A stretch of 64,000 bases of DNA from a bacterium D16-76 (GTDB lineage: Bacteria > Bacillota > Clostridia > Oscillospirales > Acutalibacteraceae): positions 53,150 to 117,149 of the forward strand of contig QZEE01000010.1 in the NCBI GenBank assembly GCA_009917445.1, given 5' to 3'. Each line of letters begins with the position of its first letter. The stretch's first letter is position 1. A program made the translations under genes and the position numbers. This document shows, piece after piece, positions 7,840 to 14,833 of this stretch. The notes beneath the pieces were generated by a model. It saw only the letters and a program-made list of their open reading frames with translations. It did no database searches and was not told the origin of the DNA.

Positions 7840-9849
7840 TCAGTGGTATAGCGGCTGCTCTAAAAGCGCCGGGTCCAATTTCAGCAGCGGCATCATGTGC
7901 AGCTCCTGGGCGTGGTTGTTGATGAAGTGCAGGCCCCGCAGAAGGGTCTTGCCGGTTTTCAGGCGGTTTTCACGGTTGAGCTCCATAAGCCTTTCCGAAA
8001 GGATTTTCTGGACATCCTCCTCAGGGATATCCGAAAGGTCGATCCCCTCCGGCACTTCCAGCTTAGCCTTGACCTTTTTGGCGCTGGCCTCAATATAGTG
8101 GTCGATTGTGTCAAAATGGTTGCACAGCTCCTCTACCCGCGCTTCGTCAACAGGCTGGCCGTCATAATACTGAAAGTCATAGCCATAGGCCTCATAGGTA
8201 TCCCGCATAAAATATTCCATAAAGTAGCGCTCGCTGTCGCCCAAGAAATCCGGGTAAGTCTCATAAACAGCCCGGGGGTCAAAGCCTCTGGCGTCGCCCT
8301 TTAGGGACTCAGGGTCACGCTCGCCAAACATAGAGCAATAGGTCAGGCTTTCGGTGTAGGGCAGGTCTAAAAATTCCGCCAAAGCGGTAAAAGTAGCCTT
8401 GGGGTTCAGCTTCCCATCCTCAAACCGGGCCAGGACGCTGTCCTGGAACAGCCGGTCCTGCCAGTCGATCAGGTAGCTGCGGTTGAGCACACGTGAATTT
8501 ACATCATCCCCGATGAGCTTCTGTTCCTCTTCCTCTGGGTCCTCCCAGCTTGCCAGGGCGTTTTTCCACATATACCGCACACAGGCGGCGCTGCTGGTAG
8601 TAGGGCGGCGGAAAGGCGCTACGGATTTGATATATTTGAAATTCTTGAAAATGGGGGAATTCCGGATCTTCTCATACTCCCGGGAGTAGAGAATGGTCAG
8701 ATTCTGCTTGGGGTCCACCAGGATCTGGTAACCGATATATCCGAAGTGGGGGGAGAGCAGCAGCGCGGGCACGATCCGGGACGCGGGGTCTGTCGCCATG
8801 GTGCAGCGCTCGTCCCCCAGATACCCAGCTACCAGAATGTCTTTATCGGTCTGGTCTTTTAACAGATACAGTTCCCTCTGGATCCGGTTCACGGTTTCGG
8901 TAGATTTGGCAATCTGTGCCGTGCTATGGACCTTTTTCACGTTCTCTTTCCAAGTGTTAAGCCCTTCTTCCACCTTATCAAACATCTGGGCGGGAGCCGA
9001 AAGGATATTGGGATGCCCATCCAAAATCTCCGCAAAGAAGTTGATACAGTTGTGGGACTGAAGCTGGGACAGCCAAATCATACGCGTAACCTCCCGGATG
9101 CCCACAGGCTTTACCGGGTACTGGCTGTAGTCCATGCCAAAACGCTCTTTAAAATCAATGGGGTACTGGGCAACCTCATCGCCGATCAAAAAGACGATCT
9201 TCTCCTCTTCCAGCAGGGGCCGCACATTTAAGCACTGAAGGTAAGAGCAAAAGGCCCCCCAGTCCGTATAGTGGAGGTATAGGTGGTTTTCGCGGCCCAC
9301 ATAGTCGCTGCGGCGCACGTTGTCCCGCAGGTATTCCAGCTCGTACTGGGAGTACACGTCTGCCGCCAGGATGGGCTTTTCCAAATCTTTAAAAAAGTTG
9401 CGGCTGATGACAGGCCGCTTGATATCCGTAAACTCCCCGAATTCCCGCCGGCTGGGGAAGAAGGGGATGTAGCTGTCGTCACTGTAAGGGTAAAACTGGA
9501 TGGGCAGCTCCTCAAAGGGCAAAAAGTCTTTGCGGAACAAATAGGGGTAGCGTTTCAGCAGCTTTACGTTGCGTTCGTAACGGTTTTTCAGCTGTTTGAC
9601 GTTGGGCTCGTAAAAAGCCCCGGTCAGCAGGGCCAGGGTCTCTTCTTGGTAGAGGCCGCGGCGGTACAGGTTTAAAAAGCAGGTATACGGAACCTGGTAG
9701 CTGCCACCGGCCTGCAGGATGTAGACGGCAGCTTCCAGTTCCTCCTGGGGGGCCAGCCCCCCTTCGTGGACAGCCAGGGTGTAAGCCTGCAGGGCATCAT
9801 CCGCCTGGCCCAGCTCCGCCATGCGGCGGGCGATCTCCATTGCTTGCAT
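7840..9849 (-). CDS. Large sulfotransferase-like protein; candidate (methyl)phosphoramidate transferase acting on flagellin or its glycan
   Basis: A 669-residue protein with no recognised signal peptide or membrane segment. The C-terminal part has the sulfotransferase landmark LARFEDGKLNPKATF followed by LAEFLDLPYTES (about residues 490-520). The central NFFAEILDGHPNILSAP segment resembles the 5'-phosphosulfate-binding helix of sulfotransferases, though the usual GSGTT loop is not obvious. It sits between flagellin and the enzymes predicted to make 3'-phospho-CDP-phosphoramidate, a PAPS look-alike, so a sulfotransferase fold that uses this donor makes chemical sense. Cj1421/Cj1422 occupy the same place in C. 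jejuni. AGGAA lies 9 bases before ATG 9849. A true sulfotransferase or another flagellin glycan transferase is possible. Confidence 0.72.
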   Translation of the reverse strand: MQAMEIARRMAELGQADDALQAYTLAVHEGGLAPQEELEAAVYILQAGGSYQVPYTCFLNLYRRGLYQEETLALLTGAFYEPNVKQLKNRYERNVKLLKRYPYLFRKDFLPFEELPIQFYPYSDDSYIPFFPSRREFGEFTDIKRPVISRNFFKDLEKPILAADVYSQYELEYLRDNVRRSDYVGRENHLYLHYTDWGAFCSYLQCLNVRPLLEEEKIVFLIGDEVAQYPIDFKERFGMDYSQYPVKPVGIREVTRMIWLSQLQSHNCINFFAEILDGHPNILSAPAQMFDKVEEGLNTWKENVKKVHSTAQIAKSTETVNRIQRELYLLKDQTDKDILVAGYLGDERCTMATDPASRIVPALLLSPHFGYIGYQILVDPKQNLTILYSREYEKIRNSPIFKNFKYIKSVAPFRRPTTSSAACVRYMWKNALASWEDPEEEEQKLIGDDVNSRVLNRSYLIDWQDRLFQDSVLARFEDGKLNPKATFTALAEFLDLPYTESLTYCSMFGERDPESLKGDARGFDPRAVYETYPDFLGDSERYFMEYFMRDTYEAYGYDFQYYDGQPVDEARVEELCNHFDTIDHYIEASAKKVKAKLEVPEGIDLSDIPEEDVQKILSERLMELNRENRLKTGKTLLRGLHFINNHAQELHMMPLLKLDPALLEQPLYH

Positions 9850-9888
9850 AAAAACGGTTCCTTTCGTGTTTTTCCCAGGGGCCGCACC

Positions 9889-9922
9889 AAAAAAAGCGGG
9901 ACGGGCAAATCGCCCGCCCCGC
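9889..9922 (-). terminator. Intrinsic terminator after flagellin
   Basis: On the minus strand an 11-bp GC stem (arms 9912-9922 and 9896-9906, one G-U pair) is followed by seven T. It lies between flagellin and the transferase gene, so the downstream cassette would be reached by partial read-through or its own promoter, keeping its expression below that of flagellin. Confidence 0.85.
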
Positions 9923-9967
9923 CGTGTACAGCTTGGTGCCGGATTAAGAACAACTGTGCTATAGGGA

Positions 9968-12142
9968 TTAGCCCAACAGCTGCAGCACGCCCTGGGGCAC
10001 AGCGTTGGCCTGGGCCAGCATAGCCTGTGCGGACTGCACCAGGATGTTGTTCTTGGTGTAAGCCATCATCTCTTCGGCCACGTCGGTGTCGCGGATGGTG
10101 GACTCGGCGTCCTGGATGTTCTCGGCCATGACGCTCAGGTTGTTGGCGGTGTGCTCGAGACGGTTCTGGGTCGCGCCCAAATCGCCGCGGACGCCGGACA
10201 CCTGGTTGATAGCGTCACGGATGGTCTTGATAGCAGCGGAAGCCCCTTCGGGGTTGCTGATATTCAGGTCCGCGATGCCCAGGGCCCTGGTGTGCATGTC
10301 GCCGATCTTCACGCTCAGCTGGTTGTAGCTGTCGCTGGTATCGCCGATTTGCAGCTGCAGGCCTTCGCCGGTGATAACCGGGGCCTTAGAGTTCTCAACC
10401 GCCGCCTTGTCGGCCGTGGTGCCGGTCTTGGAGCGGATGGTGAGAATCTTCTTGTCCGCGTCGTCGCCGGTGCCGTTCTTCACATCCACCTCATAGTCGC
10501 TGCCCAGGGCTGTCTGAAGGTTAGCCAGGGCGTCGCCGTCCATGCTTACCTCAATGTTCTTGCCGTCGGCGGAAGGAGCGCCGGCCGTGCCCTTAACAAA
10601 GGTGTAAACCTTGCCGTCAATGTTCAGCTTGTTGCCGGCGGCAAGCTTGGTGGGGTCAACCGTAATGGCCACGCCAGCGCCCTTGTCGGCGGTAGCGGGG
10701 GCGGTCACCTTAATCTTGCTGGTCAGGTCCGCCTCGGTCTTCAGCTCCTTGCCCGCAGTAGTGGTCTTGCTGGTCTGCTCGAAGTGGATGGTGGTCTTGC
10801 CGCCCGCGCTGGAGGAGCCAATCTTCCACTTGCGGCCGTCCGCGGCGGCGAACTCCGCCTGATTACTTAGCTTGTCGGCGAGGATATGGACAAGCTCCGC
10901 GTCCGTCTTGCCGGCAGCCTTCTCGGCGGAGAGGTCGATGTTAAAGTCGCCTCCGGTGGGGGCAGTTGTCCCGGTCTGGACGGTGAACTTTTTGCCGTCA
11001 ATTTCAATGACAGTGCCGTCCTGAACCATAGCCTCCGTCAGCTCCAGGTCAATGCCGGCCATGCTGTCGGCCTTAAAGGCCTGGGCCTGGGTAACCTTGG
11101 TGGTCTCGTGGACCACGTCGCCCGTATAGGACTTGGCACCGATGACATCAGTCAGCTTCACGTTCATGCCCAGATCCTTGTTGATCTGCTCGGCTGCAGT
11201 AGCGTCAAACTCGTTGGTGGTGGCGCCGGGAGTGTCGGAGACCTCCGTGTAGTTAGCGGTACCGGCGCCCACGCCGGCCAGGGTCAGCTTGACGTTATCG
11301 CCGTCCACCGTAACCTCGTACACGTTGCTGCCGATCTTGATAGAGTCATTGGCGGCAGTGCCGGTTGCCGATGCGCCGGTGGTCTTGTCAACACCGTTGC
11401 TGCTTCCTACCATAGCGTCCTTCAAAGCAGTGGCAATATCGGCAGCGGAATAGCTGGTCTTACTAGTCAGGCTCGCAGTATAGGTGGTGCCGCCGATATC
11501 GAATTGCATGCTGACAGTATCAGAGGTGTTGGCAGCCTCCGCTGAAAGGGCGCTGATGTCAATAATAGCGCTGGCGTTTGTCTGGCTGTTGCCTTTTACT
11601 TCCAGGTGGGCGGTCCCGCCTTTCACAGTGCCCAGCAGGCCTTTCAGATCCACGGTGCCGTTGTGGCCTACCTGGCCGGCCACGTTCTCGAAGTTGGTGA
11701 ACGCGGTGGTGTTGATGCCAGCCTTGCCGTCCAGCAGCTTAATGCCGTTGAAGTTGGCGCTGTCGGCGATACGGTCGATTTCAGAACGGAGCTGGTTGAC
11801 TTCTTTCTGCAGGTTCAGGCGGTCCACTTCGTTGTCATAGGTGCCGTTAGCGGACTGGGTAGCCAGGTAGTCCATGCGGTTGAGCATGTCCTGAATCTCC
11901 TGCATAGCGCCCTCAGCGGTCTTCACCAGGGAGATGCCGTCCTTGACGTTCTTCTGGGCAGCGTTGAGGCCGGTGATCTGGGCACGCATTTTCTCCGAAA
12001 TGGCCAGGCCGGCGGCGTCGTCGCCAGCGCGGTTGATCTTGTAGCCGGAGCTGAGCTTTTCCAGGTTCTTAGACAGGGCGGACGTATTGGTGTTGTAGTT
12101 CCGGTAGGCGTTCATCGCCATAATGTTGTGTTGGATACGCAT
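9968..12142 (-). CDS. fliC: Flagellin
   Basis: A 724-residue flagellin. The conserved N-terminal D0/D1 helices (residues 1 to about 165; MRIQHNIMAMNAYRN, LSSGYKINRAGDDAAGLAIS) and C-terminal D1/D0 helices (about the last 125 residues, ending in NAVPQGVLQLLG) enclose a hypervariable surface domain of about 430 residues rich in Thr, Ser, Ala and Gly. That makes it much longer than the compact Bacillus Hag (about 300 residues). Ser/Thr-rich surface domains are the usual targets of flagellin O-glycosylation, in line with the modification genes downstream. The AAAGGAGA site 7 bases before the ATG overlaps a likely CsrA site. No fliS, fliW or other flagellar structural gene is in the window. Confidence 0.97.
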   Translation of the reverse strand: MRIQHNIMAMNAYRNYNTNTSALSKNLEKLSSGYKINRAGDDAAGLAISEKMRAQITGLNAAQKNVKDGISLVKTAEGAMQEIQDMLNRMDYLATQSANGTYDNEVDRLNLQKEVNQLRSEIDRIADSANFNGIKLLDGKAGINTTAFTNFENVAGQVGHNGTVDLKGLLGTVKGGTAHLEVKGNSQTNASAIIDISALSAEAANTSDTVSMQFDIGGTTYTASLTSKTSYSAADIATALKDAMVGSSNGVDKTTGASATGTAANDSIKIGSNVYEVTVDGDNVKLTLAGVGAGTANYTEVSDTPGATTNEFDATAAEQINKDLGMNVKLTDVIGAKSYTGDVVHETTKVTQAQAFKADSMAGIDLELTEAMVQDGTVIEIDGKKFTVQTGTTAPTGGDFNIDLSAEKAAGKTDAELVHILADKLSNQAEFAAADGRKWKIGSSSAGGKTTIHFEQTSKTTTAGKELKTEADLTSKIKVTAPATADKGAGVAITVDPTKLAAGNKLNIDGKVYTFVKGTAGAPSADGKNIEVSMDGDALANLQTALGSDYEVDVKNGTGDDADKKILTIRSKTGTTADKAAVENSKAPVITGEGLQLQIGDTSDSYNQLSVKIGDMHTRALGIADLNISNPEGASAAIKTIRDAINQVSGVRGDLGATQNRLEHTANNLSVMAENIQDAESTIRDTDVAEEMMAYTKNNILVQSAQAMLAQANAVPQGVLQLLG

Positions 12143-12149
12143 AATTTTT

Positions 12150-12199
12150 CTCCTTTATAATGATTTTGCGTAAACTTCGCCCAGGCGCTCCTCGCCGGG
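12150..12199 (-). promoter_or_regulatory. Flagellin leader with two candidate CsrA-binding sites
   Basis: In the leader RNA a short hairpin (12180-12199; CCCGGCG, loop AGGAG, CGCCTGGG with one bulge) presents AGGA in its loop, and a second GGA lies in the Shine-Dalgarno sequence AAAGGAG (12150-12156). The two GGA motifs are about 38 bases apart. In Bacillus subtilis, CsrA represses hag through paired GGA sites, one in the Shine-Dalgarno sequence. With csrA directly upstream here, the same control is likely. Confidence 0.6.
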
Positions 12200-12288
12200 T
12201 TCTGTTGTGTATGCGCTGCGCTTGCCGCGTCCGGTTCACGCCCGCGCAATGTATATTTCAACCAGCCTAGGACTGGCAGAAACCAAAG

Positions 12289-12534
12289 TTATTTGTGCAA
12301 CTCTTCCAGCCTTTTCGCATCCCGCCTTTTCTCAGACGGCGCTTTCGTGCGCTTCTCCCGCAGCCCCTCGGGCCGCTGGCCGGTGCGTTCCAGCACCTCC
12401 CCCCGCAGAATGGGCACATCCTTGGGGGCTTTCACGGCAACCAAAAACGAATCGCCGGACTTCTTAAAAACCTGTATGGCAATATCCTCGCCAATGGTGA
12501 GATATTCACCGGATTTGATCCTCAAAGTCAGCAT
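12289..12534 (-). CDS. csrA: Carbon storage regulator CsrA
   Basis: An 81-residue protein aligning along its first 55 residues with CsrA: MLTLRIKSGEYLTIGEDI at the N-terminus and VAVKAPKDVPILRGEVLER at residues 33-51, including the RNA-contacting R/E region of the last strand. A charged tail of about 28 residues (many Lys, Arg and Glu) extends beyond the usual 61-75 residues. CsrA dimers bind GGA motifs in leader RNA and block ribosome entry. The gene lies about 150 bases upstream of flagellin on the same strand, behind a GAGGAGG site. FliW, the usual antagonist in Firmicutes, is not in the window. Confidence 0.9.
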   Translation of the reverse strand: MLTLRIKSGEYLTIGEDIAIQVFKKSGDSFLVAVKAPKDVPILRGEVLERTGQRPEGLREKRTKAPSEKRRDAKRLEELHK

Positions 12535-12563
12535 GGGGTTCCCTCCTCATGGTAAGCCGGGCT

Positions 12564-13001
12564 TTATTCCTCCTGTGCGGCCTGTGCGGCCTTCCGCGCC
12601 GCGTCGTAAAAAGTGGTGCGGGCCATCCCGCAGGACTTGGCGGCTTCTTCCAGGGTCATCCGTTTCCCCCGCCACGCCCCCACGGCATCCATAAAATTCT
12701 CCGGCAGGGGCTTCGCTCGGGGCCCAAAGTGCACCCCCTTGGCCTTAGCCTTGGCGATGCCTTCGGCCTGCTTCCTGCGGCGTTTTTCCCGCAGGCTCTG
12801 CTGGGTAGCCGCCAAGAAGAGCTCCGACACAAAGCCGCTCAAAAGCTCCTGGCTGTGCTCCGGGTCCCGCCGGGCAATATCCGATACCAGGTTCTGTGCT
12901 AATTCAGAAAGCAGTTCCGGCAAAGGCGCAGCCGCCGCAACATTTTCGGGGTCAAGGGAAAAACCACGCTGTATATAGTTGTTTTCAGCCGCTTTTTTCA
13001 T
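12564..13001 (-). CDS. Resolvase-like DNA-binding protein lacking the catalytic domain
   Basis: A 145-residue protein. The second half (about residues 70-140) resembles the C-terminus of small serine recombinases: REKRRRKQAEGIAKAKAKGV, then a PLPENF linker and a helix-turn-helix segment MTLEEAAKSCGMARTTFYDA. The first 70 residues are an acidic helical region with no catalytic Ser motif and no resolvase fold signature. It is therefore unlikely to cut DNA and looks like a recombinase C-terminus recruited as a regulator. It lies 29 bases upstream of csrA and two genes from flagellin, suggesting a role in flagellar gene control. A truncated recombinase remnant is the alternative, but the intact frame and clean spacing argue for function. 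Confidence 0.6.
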   Translation of the reverse strand: MKKAAENNYIQRGFSLDPENVAAAAPLPELLSELAQNLVSDIARRDPEHSQELLSGFVSELFLAATQQSLREKRRRKQAEGIAKAKAKGVHFGPRAKPLPENFMDAVGAWRGKRMTLEEAAKSCGMARTTFYDAARKAAQAAQEE

Positions 13002-13279
13002 TCCCTTCCCCTCTGTTCGAAAAAGTATAAATTACCGATGCGTCACTTTTTTGGTGCGTTTTTGTCCTTACACACAAGATATCGGACTTTTTCTGAAAAA
13101 GATAAGCCCAAATCCGAAAAAAACTTCATTTCGTAAATCTATAGGTTTTCAAGTGGATTTTTTGTACGCAGCGGCCTTACTCTTATAAAAGGGTGCGCCG
13201 TTAAGTTTTTATTCCCCTCCCAGCCCGATGGACTGGATAAAGCAGCCCCGCCCCCGTCAATCCCATCAAAGCCGAAAAA
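13002..13279. other. Intergenic AT-rich stretch
   Basis: No gene was found. The AT-rich part (about 13010-13200) probably holds the promoter for the minus-strand regulator-csrA-flagellin genes. A CCGATAT sequence resembling the sigma-28 -10 element lies at 13079-13085 on the minus strand, but no matching TAAA -35 element was found at the right distance. Confidence 0.4.
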
Positions 13280-13330
13280 AACCACCTGCCTCATCCAGCC
13301 CCTTTTGGGGAGGAAACAAGGCAGGTGGTT
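13280..13330 (-). terminator. Intrinsic terminator downstream of sodC
   Basis: Outer arms AACCACCTGCCT (13280-13291) and AGGCAGGTGGTT (13319-13330) are perfectly complementary and enclose an inner CCCCTTTTGGGG hairpin. On the minus strand the stem is followed by a T run, so it serves sodC, 85 bases upstream. Confidence 0.75.
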
Positions 13331-13415
13331 CATTTTCAGGGCTTCCATAGTTAAAACTGCCGGTAATACCGCCGGATAGATAAAGGATGCCGGGGGGGGA
13401 CCTCTAAGTAAGCGC

Positions 13416-13931
13416 CTACGCCCCTCCCGCCGCCCTATGCACCGCCCCGCAGGCAATTTTCTCACCCGACCCGCCGGATGGCTGTGTAGTAAAATCGTCC
13501 GGCTGGCTGTGTATAATGACCACCCTGCCGATTATATCCTCCACCAAAAAGCGGTCTGTCAAAAACGCCGATACCGCAAGGCCGTTGTTCCCAAACAGCG
13601 GCGGCAGGTCCCCGGCGTGATAAGGGTGCCCGCACCCGCCCGGGTTGAAGTGCCCCATAGCGTGGGGGAAAGGCTCCCCCGCCTGCCCGCCGCAGTCTGC
13701 CCCCTGATGGATATGGAACCCGAAAACCTGCCCCTGGCAGGGGCCCTCCGGCTTAGGCAGGCCGGTTATTTCCGCGTAGACCACCACGCCCTCATCTGTC
13801 TGATAAAACCGTACCCAGCCGCCTATGCCGGAAAACCCCTCCCCGCCCGCAACCCGGGCCTCAGCCTGGGGGCTGCCGCGCAAAACCGGGAGAAGATGGG
13901 GGATAGGCTGTCTATGGGATAAATGGCTCAT
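13416..13931 (-). CDS. sodC: Cu/Zn-type superoxide dismutase family protein
   Basis: A 171-residue protein with the complete ligand pattern of Cu/Zn superoxide dismutase: FHIH (H73, H75), HFNP (H94), H102, HAGDLP (H105, D108) and IIHSQPDD (H141), plus Cys80 and Cys161 placed for the stabilising disulfide. The electrostatic and Zn loops are intact (GGCGHPYHAGDLPPLFG), so catalysis is plausible. Bacterial SodC is normally exported, but no signal peptide is visible, so this form is probably cytoplasmic. It is an unusual enzyme for a presumed strict anaerobe. It is transcribed alone with a clear terminator. Confidence 0.9.
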   Translation of the reverse strand: MSHLSHRQPIPHLLPVLRGSPQAEARVAGGEGFSGIGGWVRFYQTDEGVVVYAEITGLPKPEGPCQGQVFGFHIHQGADCGGQAGEPFPHAMGHFNPGGCGHPYHAGDLPPLFGNNGLAVSAFLTDRFLVEDIIGRVVIIHSQPDDFTTQPSGGSGEKIACGAVHRAAGGA

Positions 13932-14013
13932 GTATACCGCCCCTTCCAGGAAAATATTTTATAAAGCATCCTATGCAGGCAAGGGGTGCCGTGCCATGAA
14001 AATACAACCCCAC

Positions 14014-14049
14014 AAAAAAGCCCCCAGAGACAACCGTCCCCCGGGGCTT
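14014..14049 (-). terminator. Intrinsic terminator of the mtaB-GNAT-ogt operon
   Basis: On the minus strand, AAGCCCC (revcomp of 14043-14049) pairs with GGGGCTT near 14018-14024 and is followed by a T run, 51 bases past the ogt stop codon. Confidence 0.6.
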
Positions 14050-14099
14050 CCCTTATGTAAAAATGTAAAAATCCGATTTCCTCACCCACCCAAAACATT

Positions 14100-14573
14100 T
14101 CACCCCAACCCCGGCCCCCAGGCCCCTTCCAGTTCCAGCAAAAACCGTTTAGCCTCCAGGCCGCCGCCATAGCCGGTCAATCCCCCATCCTTCCCAATGA
14201 CCCGGTGGCACGGGATCAAAATAGAAAGGGGGTTGTTGTGGTTGGCCATCCCCGCGGCCCGGCAGGCCTTTGGGGACCCAGCCATTTCCGCCACCTGCTG
14301 GTAATTCCGCGTTTCCCCATAGGGTATGCTTTGCAGGGCCTGCCATACCCGCATCTGGAAGGCTGTCCCCTTAGGCGCCAGCGGCAGGTCAAAGGCCCGC
14401 CGCCCCTTAGCAAAGTATTCCTCCAGCTGCCGTTTGGCCTCTTCCAGCAGGGGCGAGGCCTCCTCCTGGGCCCCTAAAAGCCCCACGCGCCCAAAAAGGA
14501 GATGGCTCAACGCCTCCCCCTCCTGGGCCAGCGTCAATACCCCAACCGGGCTTTGCATATACAGCACCTTCAC
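14100..14573 (-). CDS. ogt: Methylated-DNA--protein-cysteine methyltransferase
   Basis: A 157-residue suicide repair protein that takes alkyl groups from O6-alkylguanine onto its own Cys. The active site IPCHRVIGKDGGLTGYGGG lies near residues 120-138, the helix-turn-helix region FQMRVWQALQSIPYGETRNY near 71-90 and the Asn hinge at MANHNNPL. The GTG start at 14573 overlaps the stop of the upstream GNAT gene (GTGA); the longer frame to 14642 just overlaps that gene. Length and single-domain layout fit Ogt/AGT, with no AdaA regulatory domain. Confidence 0.95.
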   Translation of the reverse strand: MKVLYMQSPVGVLTLAQEGEALSHLLFGRVGLLGAQEEASPLLEEAKRQLEEYFAKGRRAFDLPLAPKGTAFQMRVWQALQSIPYGETRNYQQVAEMAGSPKACRAAGMANHNNPLSILIPCHRVIGKDGGLTGYGGGLEAKRFLLELEGAWGPGLG

Positions 14574-14833
14574 GCCAGGTCCTCCTGGGGATGCTTCTCC
14601 AGCCACCCCGCCGCGTAAGAGCACGTGGCCCGCAGCTTCCACCCCTGGGCCCTTATGGCCTCCACGGCCTCCCGCATTAGCAGGCCGGCCACCCCCTGGC
14701 CCCGCAGGCTCTCATGTACAAAGGTGTGGTCAATGACCGCCACCCCGTCCTCTTCCGGGAACGTCACCTGGCAAAGCAGCGTCCCATCGTCCCCCACAGC
14801 AAAAATCTGGTTCCTTTCCCTCTGCAATTCCAC
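14570..14833 (-). CDS. Small GNAT N-acetyltransferase (YjdJ-like)
   Basis: An 87-residue protein of the short single-domain GNAT type. The acetyl-CoA loop is in VHESLRGQGVAGLLM, and the last part CSYAAGWLEKHP matches the SYA..WL..HPE motif of the YjdJ/GTLF3B group. The GTG start at 14833 lies 8 bases after a GGGAGG site and shares one base with the mtaB stop; the frame extends upstream but lacks a better start. The substrate is unknown. It is translationally coupled to mtaB upstream and ogt downstream. Confidence 0.82.
   Translation of the reverse strand: MELQRERNQIFAVGDDGTLLCQVTFPEEDGVAVIDHTFVHESLRGQGVAGLLMREAVEAIRAQGWKLRATCSYAAGWLEKHPQEDLA

Noticed and set aside
13079..13085. Possible sigma-28 promoter (CCGATAT) upstream of the recombinase-like gene
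   Set aside because: Only the -10 half matches; no TAAA-type -35 was found at the right distance.
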